The position numbers and the translations under genes are program-made. Source: Polytrichum commune (lineage: Eukaryota; Streptophyta; Polytrichopsida; Polytrichales; Polytrichaceae). Taken from it: a DNA stretch of 64,000 bases. The DNA is taken from positions 49,066,758 to 49,130,757 of the forward strand of contig OX485805.1 in the NCBI GenBank assembly GCA_950295325.1, read 5' to 3'. The notes under the pieces are model-generated. The model did not search any database, was not told the origin of the DNA, and was given only the letters and a program-made list of their open reading frames with translations. Shown in pieces: positions 57,691 through 64,000 of this stretch (positions are counted from its first letter, which is position 1; every line of letters starts with the position of its first letter).

Positions 57691-60600
57691 TAATGTCGAA
57701 GAAATTCCTACAGGGAGCTCAATCATCGTCCCACAAATTAGGAGTCGGGCACCCATGATCAACTGGCGCTGTTTGGAGTTGAAGACCATCTATGACAGTG
57801 CATGTGAATGGTAACAATCCTCAACTAACATCTTTGGATTTGATATTAATGCTTTAGGATTATGTCATTGATGATTTGTACAACATCACACAAGTTACTC
57901 ATCTACTTATCAGTGATCAAGTATGAAAATTCCCTGTTATTGACGATGAGTTTTGTGGATTCTGTTCTGTTCAAACCAGAATGAATGTCATTTTGGAGAT
58001 CCAAGAAGTTGTGTAATGTCTGTCATTACAGCTTCGGAATGTGAAATTGAAAGTGACAGACGTCCAGCAGACCACATCATGCTGTGCCCACATATTTATT
58101 GTGCGCATGCTATAGGCTGGGGAAAATTGTTGAACAGGTTTGGCAGGAATAAATAACTAGCCATTACAAAACGAAGAAGCTTCTTGCAAAATTCATGGCT
58201 TCATCCATGCCTCCAATCGCAGACGTAAGTATCTATGCACATATTTGTGTATTGATAGTTTGTGGAGGTGATGAACTCATGATCTTGCAATATTTTTGGA
58301 GGTTGTGGGAGCTCGAAGAACAGATCCAGGGTTCTTTGACACCGAATTATCTGTAAGTCCCAATCAGCGTCTCGCATCATGTCTAATTGAACAGCTTGAC
58401 GAGCACTCCATCCTTGTTCTCATGTTAAAATAAGTGTTGAATTTGTGAGGGGCCCAATTGCAAGTGTTTAAGCTGTGAGTTGTTAACGCATAATTAGGAT
58501 TATAGAGGGTAACTGACGTTGTTGGGCAACGAATTGCAGATAGCAGTAAACCACATCCCCAAGGCTATTGATCCAACGCAGTTTGTCGCCACCATTGCAC
58601 CATTCAAGGAGATGATAGGATACTGTGAGCCCAATGTCGAAGAAAAACAACATTGAGTAGGGTTCAAGGATTAGTTTGCTCAGGAAGTTATAGACAGTAT
58701 TCATTGGTAGCCAATTAATGGATAGACTGCAACAGGGGAGGAGATTTTAGCCTTAGTAGGTTAGGGTTAGCAAAACTCCTGAATTTAGAGGTTTGTGATA
58801 CTATTTTTCAGAGATTCATCATTCATCATCAATAGTTATAGGTTAGCAAGCTCGGGGGTGAACTGGAAATAAGTTAGCCACCAGTTCTATGGTGGGGAGG
58901 GGAGGAACGAGCAAACTGTGTATAAACCATATTTTTTCATTGAATGTCATTATTAATCGTCATATTGACAAAAAAACTTGTGAAGATTCTTCAAATTGCA
59001 TGCTATATGTATGTATACAGTATGTGTGTCTTGTGTGGACTTCATCTTGGCGGAGACTGCTTCGACATGAGCAGTCCTTGATCTGATTGCTAGGTTTAGT
59101 TGATGCAATAAAGTTTAGTTTTGGTCATCCTGTGTCCCACAACCTTTTTGAAAGTATCGGTAAGTGCGCAAATCAGACAAAATGTTGCTACACACCAGGT
59201 GGTAGTGCGATGACCAGTTTCACGTCAAGAAGAATTGTTCAAACTTCAAGACAAGGAAATTTTGGAAGCTCCAGCTCACAGCAACATAACTTCTCTGATG
59301 GGCACGCTTGCTTGCTGCAGGAGATCAAAGCTGAACGTTCCAATGAACATGATGCAATGTCATTGAATTCATCTGTTATATTACATTCCTTGGATAAAAT
59401 AGAATTGACTTGAAACAAATCAATGATTGTCACTAGGACCTTCTTAAAGAATTGTAATGAGTTTCGGCTAATTACGTAAAATCAGATTCTTCTCAATCAA
59501 CTTCGCATGAGTCGGCACCGACCAAATTCACGAACTTGAACCATCTATGTAAGGTTTGAAGCCACATTGTGAACCCAAGATCTCAATGTCATGATACATG
59601 GTGTAATGATCACATATGATCACATATGAAAGGATATATTTAATGAGATATATTTATCCATGATTGAATATTAAACATATAATTGAGTCATTATTCAAAG
59701 TGAGTACACGTGATAACATGTTTGAAGACAATGATATAGTAGGACTATGATACAAATTTCAACCTATTAACATTGACATAATTACATGAGAGTGTATATA
59801 TATATATATATAATATTTTAATTTACTAGTATTACTGATGTAATATAACTTAAAGAATTATTGGATTGTAAGATGTACTTGTATGAGACAATTTCACAAC
59901 CAAAGATAGGTTGAATACATTATTTTGAAACGAGTGTATGCAAGGTATGCCAACGTGGATGATGAATGAAAAAAGAAAAGAAAAGAAAAAATGACGGCCG
60001 ATGATGGATGAAATCATAGCTCCTCTTCTATATTAGTGAAATTGAATGAGAAGGTTCATGAAAGAGTTGGGAGACATGGTCCAATTAGATCATGGAATAC
60101 GTTGGTGTCAAGTTTGAGGTTGACTAAGAAGAATTTGGAAACTGCTTGGCAAGGTCATGGAAGTTTAAGGCTTAGATTTTATTGGAACCTTACAAGATCT
60201 TATTGAAAATTGCTAGGCAAGATCACCAAAAAAATCCAAAAAGTCTTGTAATATCTAAATGAAATTGTGAATGTTGGGATGAATGTGCATAACTTTGGAT
60301 GATTAGTTGTATTCTCATCAATAATTCGGCTTTGTCACTTTAACAATAGTTACGGTTTCGTTAGTATCATGAATATTTGAAAAACATAACAAGAAAAGAA
60401 AGGTCACTGGTCTCCTCATCCCCCACCTAGCATAGCCTATTGTTTCCCGAATAAAACCGGTTTTTTGAGCTCACCACCAACATGTTTGTCCCTCTAACTC
60501 TAATGTGAGGGAGCTATAATTTGACCCTTGCCATGGCTTTTGGACATTGGGTTCATGGATCCTCTTGATTTCTTGGTTCCTTTTTTTGTGTCTTGATTGG

Positions 60601-60760
60601 GTGTGACTCCCCCAAGCCTCTCTCCTAAGCCCAGCTTGGTCAGGTGTTTTGTTCGGTGGATAAAATTCACTATGGACTCAATGAAAACCACCGTTTAATT
60701 CCACAAAACATAGGCGAAAAAAAAAAGGTTGGGAAAAAATTCCACTGCCCCTGCCCGTGA
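57691..60760. other. 3' flank of the 56962 gene and spacer of the tandem duplication
   Basis: 57.9-58.95 kb is the counterpart of 62.6-63.43 kb (GAGCTTCTTGCA / AAGCTTCTTGCA, GCTTGTGG..GAAGAACAG, GGTTAGCAAG..GTGAACTG, AGTTAGCCA..TTCTATGGT). A plus-strand frame 59087-59413 has a serine/glutamine-rich stretch (RQGNFGSSSSQQHNFSDGHA) but no recognisable family. 59.4-60.7 kb is AT-rich with (TA)n at 59798-59812; nothing else seen. Confidence 0.5.
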
Positions 60761-60993
60761 TTGACGTCAGCTTCGGGGAGCAATAGAGCAAGCCGCGTGC
60801 TCCCAAATAATAAACAAATGCTTGTCGAGATTGCCAACGAGTATCGGAAGTGCCAGCTTGGCACTTCCTTTCGACGAACTGACAGGCTGGCTGCCAGGAT
60901 GGCAACCACGGGACCCACCGATTTTACCGACACGTTACTTGACTTGGAGATCACCCTACAACAGAGGACACGGAGATGGGTTTCCGCTTCCTC

Positions 60994-61001
60994 TATATAT
61001 A
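60994..61001 (+). promoter_or_regulatory. TATA box of the 61456 gene
   Basis: TATATATA followed by CCCCCTCT, the same layout as in the 56962 promoter (TATTTATACCCTCTCC). An ACCGAC core (DRE-type) lies ~65 bp upstream in TTTTACCGACACG, which could allow regulation by DREBs themselves (inference). Confidence 0.6.
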
Positions 61002-61217
61002 CCCCCTCTGGACCTCCCCTATCGCTTAACTTATCAATTTTATGTCTCATCAACACACTCGATCATAACTACGAACTCTTTCATCATCTCCACCACTTGC
61101 TGAAACAAACGACAGTTCTCAAAACGGACACACAGGCGACGCGCGCGGCTGTCGATTGAATTGGAGGTGAATCATTTGGTGAATGCGGTTGGGTGTGGTC
61201 GCGAAAGAGCTTGAAGG

Positions 61218-61259
<42 letters not shown>

Positions 61260-61300
61260 TAGACAATAGACGATAGACGATAGACAGGCAGATAGATTAC
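61218..61300. repeat. Microsatellite (GATA)n/(CAGA)n in the leader
   Basis: GATA units at 61218-61235 pass into CAGA units up to ~61258 and then diverged AGACGATAGACGATAGACAG. It sits between TATA and ATG of the 61456 gene, so it is probably transcribed; it is absent from the duplicate copy at 56962. Confidence 0.85.
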
Positions 61301-61410
61301 ATCATCTGTTGCGGAGCGAGCAGAATTGCTGCCATTTGTTTTGCGGGGGCTTCAACCTTGAGGTTGTGAATGCTTCCGTATGGTAGGATTGTGGGTGCTT
61401 CTGAACGTGA

Positions 61411-61446
61411 ATGGTGGAGAAGGCGAAGGAGGAGGCGAAGGAGTAA
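61411..61446 (+). other. Upstream ORF of eleven codons (MVEKAKEEAKE)
   Basis: ATG 61411 to TAA 61444-61446, nine bases before and in frame with the main ATG. Homologous to the MVEK upstream ORF at 56926. Conservation between duplicates may be recent ancestry or function. Confidence 0.6.
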
Positions 61447-61455
61447 TTCGCAAGT

Positions 61456-62280
61456 ATGGGTAAGAGAGGTTCGGAGACGTTGGGACCGGCGGAGGGCTCC
61501 TCGTCGTCTGCTGCTCCCAAGAAACCTTCTTGCGCACGCACCAAGAAATCTTCTAGTGCTGTCCCTGTGCCAGTGCCACCCCCGCCTGCGAGTGCCAGGA
61601 ACTACAATGGGGTGCGTATGCGGGCATGGGGGAAGTGGGTGACGGAAGTCAGAGACCCGGAGACGAAGAAGCGCATCTGGTTGGGATCGTTTCCCACGGC
61701 GGAGATGGCTGCCAAAGCTTACGACGCGGCTATGGTGTGTTTGAAAGGGCCGAACGCACCGAGCTTGAACTTCCCTGACTCGCCTTCTCAGGTTCGCTCG
61801 CGCTCCACTGCACCCAAGGACATCATAGCTGTGGCTATGGCAGCTGCAAATGCGTCTGTTGTCCCCTCATCCACTAGTTTACTAGCCAGCCAGGGAAGAT
61901 CAGAGGCAGCTACTAATTCGAAGAAGAAGAGGGTGATGCCATTGTCACGGAATTCAGCTCAGCCACATGATTTTGTGCTGGAAGCTGGCGTTGGCTCCTG
62001 CAACCAGTCTGTTGCGAAACATAGGGCAGCCGATTTGGAAGAGCTGGAGGCGTGGATAGACACTGGGTTTGGCGAAACAACTGAAGCTTGCAATAATTAC
62101 ACGCGGCATGAAGAGGGCAGTAATCCACACGAGAAGCTGCTGGAGCATCTTGACACAGCCGAACTGGAGCGCTTAATAGCATCATACTCCTCGTATGACG
62201 AACAATATCCCAGATACGACTCGCTTGCAGAGGTCCACGACCCCATCGCTTACGGAGGAGGGTTGTGGCACTTCTCGTAA
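61456..62280 (+). CDS. DREB-like AP2/ERF transcription factor, intact (274 residues)
   Basis: AP2 domain at ~50-109, identical in its core to the 56962 protein ([40 protein letters not shown]). The N-terminus [10 protein letters not shown] is followed by a Ser/Lys-rich and VPVPVPPPP linker. After the domain come [17 protein letters not shown] (KDII instead of KDIQ), KKKR (~156-159), [15 protein letters not shown] (~192-206), [15 protein letters not shown], and the end GGGLWHFS. The 32-residue difference from the 56962 protein comes from longer linkers. No introns. Probable function: stress- or development-linked transcription factor acting on DRE/GCC-type sites (family knowledge; target not shown). 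Confidence 0.93.
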   Translation: MGKRGSETLGPAEGSSSSAAPKKPSCARTKKSSSAVPVPVPPPPASARNYNGVRMRAWGKWVTEVRDPETKKRIWLGSFPTAEMAAKAYDAAMVCLKGPNAPSLNFPDSPSQVRSRSTAPKDIIAVAMAAANASVVPSSTSLLASQGRSEAATNSKKKRVMPLSRNSAQPHDFVLEAGVGSCNQSVAKHRAADLEELEAWIDTGFGETTEACNNYTRHEEGSNPHEKLLEHLDTAELERLIASYSSYDEQYPRYDSLAEVHDPIAYGGGLWHFS

Positions 62281-64000
62281 TGTCGATGAATTCCTACACT
62301 ACAGCGCCAGGCTCATGAGTAATAGAAGTACAAATCTAGTGAGGCGCTAAATCAAGTGGCCGAGAGCAATCTATTGACACGGAGGAGATTCAGAAGTTCG
62401 ATCGGAAGCTCTTCCAAGATTCAAGGAAGACTACTCAAATGTCAATCATCCTTGTGTAAGTTTAGTATCAACCTTCCACTGGGGTCATTGAGTTTGGTGT
62501 TGGATTGTTGAATCTTTGAATTTCTGATCTGTAGACGCAAAATACTGATACATGGCTGAATTCTATTACATAACATTGTTGCGCTACATGGTCCCGCTAC
62601 ATGGCTCGAAACGGCACAAATTATAATAGTCTCACTTTTTCATTTGAATCAGCTAATAAATAGGAGAGTGTACCTAGAGTCTGTGGTGGGCATGCTTGTT
62701 GAGTGGTTGAAATGTTGAACTTGCTTTCTGAATCTTGTCCTGTATAGCTAGGCATTGTACAAGAAATTGAGCTTCTTGCAGAATTGGCTTCTACCATGGC
62801 TCCAATTGCAATTTGTGAAGTTTGTGACTGACCTTGCATCTTTGGAGCTTGTGGAGAGCATGAAGAACAGAAGGAGCTGCATCTCTCTGGTTGACACTGA
62901 AGGAGTGTAAGCACAGATCATCCCTCGTTGGCACTCCATACTTGTCTTGTGGTTAAATATGGTATGATGTGATGTTTGAACTGTTATGATGATGATATTC
63001 CACGTTGGCGTACCTAATTGCTTGGACGCAATCCTTCCTGACACTTAGTGTGTTATAGAGGATAAATGTTAGCAAGCAGCAGACGGACAACGGCTAATAT
63101 TTGCCAGCACCGCCATTCTACGAAATAATATAATGTGAGCACATTGTACAAAACCAACATCAAAGAGGGTGTAGATTGGTTTGGTAGACCAGGGCAATTG
63201 TATATGCAGTAGGCAGACAGCAGACAGCAAGAGAATAGACTTTAGCCTCCACTGCATTAGTTAGAGTTAGCAATTTCAAGTTGAGTAGTATGTCAGTATT
63301 TGAAGTTTGCACAGTTTGAGACCATTCATGTTGTTCTTAGGTTAGCAAGATGAGAGTGAACTGAAGTTAGCCAATTCTATGGTTGAACTGGCTGGATGGA
63401 AGTGAGCTAAAGCTATGTACAAATTGTCCATCTTGTGTGGATAAAGTGTAATCCAAGTTATATAATTTTTACAAATTAAATGTTTGAGGTGTACCCAATA
63501 TTCAATATGATAACGTGTATTATTTGGTTAGTAACCCTTACAGGACTCCTTGATGTCATGAATCATGAATATTGGTATCCTGTAAGACAAGATGCAAGTG
63601 TCACAAATTTTTCTCAAAGATGAAGAATAGGGAAATTCATGTATGGGTTATTTTAAACAGGGTTGCTTGTGACATAATTATCTAAAAATGGAAGTATGAA
63701 GCTCTAGTACATGTTTCTTTTCATGAATCTATACTGAAAACAAAGGCCGAACTTAAAATTAAGCCTGTCAATAACTGAAACGGGAAAATCCAGCTATGAT
63801 CCTGTCTTCAGAGTGAAAGGATTGTGGGTAGGAGAGAAGCATTCACGCTCTTGTCAACTCCATGATCTCTGGAAACTTAGACAAACTCAGTAACATCGAC
63901 AGAAACAGTGAGTGATACTATGTGTTTGAAAATGAAATAATAACTTTGATGGAAAATGGGTCCAGTTGTAGGTTTATAAGCACTCTAACCCAAATTCTTT
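62281..64000. other. 3' flank of the 61456 gene
   Basis: A TAATAAATAG polyadenylation-like signal lies at 62652-62661. 62.6-63.43 kb duplicates 57.9-58.95 kb. The last ~550 bp are AT-rich with no frame of note. Confidence 0.5.

Noticed and set aside
59087-59413. 108-residue plus-strand frame in the duplication spacer
   Set aside because: Serine/glutamine-rich with no recognisable family and no clear start or splice context; not convincing enough to call a gene.
61218-61258. GATA/CAGA repeat as a protein-coding repeat
   Set aside because: It lies in the leader between TATA and ATG, contains stops in all useful frames and is absent from the duplicate gene.
1-64000. CRISPR arrays, operons or ribosome binding sites
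   Set aside because: The DNA is eukaryotic nuclear; the repeats seen are microsatellites, minisatellites and transposon ends, without regular spacers.

Overview
This window is nuclear DNA of a land plant. The evidence is several intron-free AP2/ERF (DREB-like) transcription factor genes, a plant-type U1 snRNA gene, the 3' end of a plant CCDC174-type gene with correctly phased GT-AG splice sites, and long AT-rich intergenic DNA full of decayed transposons. The species cannot be told from the sequence. Decayed LINEs, an FCP1-like relic inside repeat DNA and the divergent DREB family would fit a non-flowering plant such as a bryophyte, lycophyte or fern, but that is only an impression.

Layout. 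1-3.4 kb: 3' exons of a CCDC174-like gene, coding-looking relics and two local tandem duplications. 3.67-3.83 kb: U1 snRNA. 5.8-7.6 kb: first DREB-like gene with its promoter. 12.9-14.0 kb: a duplicate of that promoter and gene, now a pseudogene with a nonsense codon and a lost 3' end next to a foldback element. 16-20 kb: TIR transposons. 22.6-23.8 kb: second DREB-like locus, whose AP2 domain DNA is read out of frame. 25-52 kb: mostly transposon territory, with two decayed LINEs on the minus strand, nested hAT-like elements, a 5-kb inverted arrangement and a Harbinger-like element. 52.6-54.7 kb: a DREB-like gene with a deleted AP2 core. 56.4-58.9 kb and 60.8-63.4 kb: a tandem duplication carrying two intact DREB-like genes with their promoters and 3' flanks.

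The six AP2-related loci are all on the plus strand. They share an N-terminal block (MGKRG/MGRRG/MVRRG), a KDIQA-type alanine-rich motif after the AP2 domain and an LExxEAWID acidic motif; four also end in LWxF. Two are intact and similar (57.0 and 61.5 kb), one is intact but diverged (6.9 kb), and one is a pseudogene with an intact AP2 domain (13.6 kb). The other two (23.0 and 53.9 kb) keep long open frames and the C-terminal region although the DNA-binding domain is destroyed. A short ATG-GTG-GAG preamble lies just upstream of each main start, as an upstream ORF, an in-frame extension or a decayed remnant.

The most unusual mobile DNA is a family of elements with TIRs of the type CTCGGG...CACT (often with long poly-G), flanked by 8-bp target duplications that can be read directly. 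Larger members carry an unrecognised ORF whose C-terminal tail recurs three times in the window.
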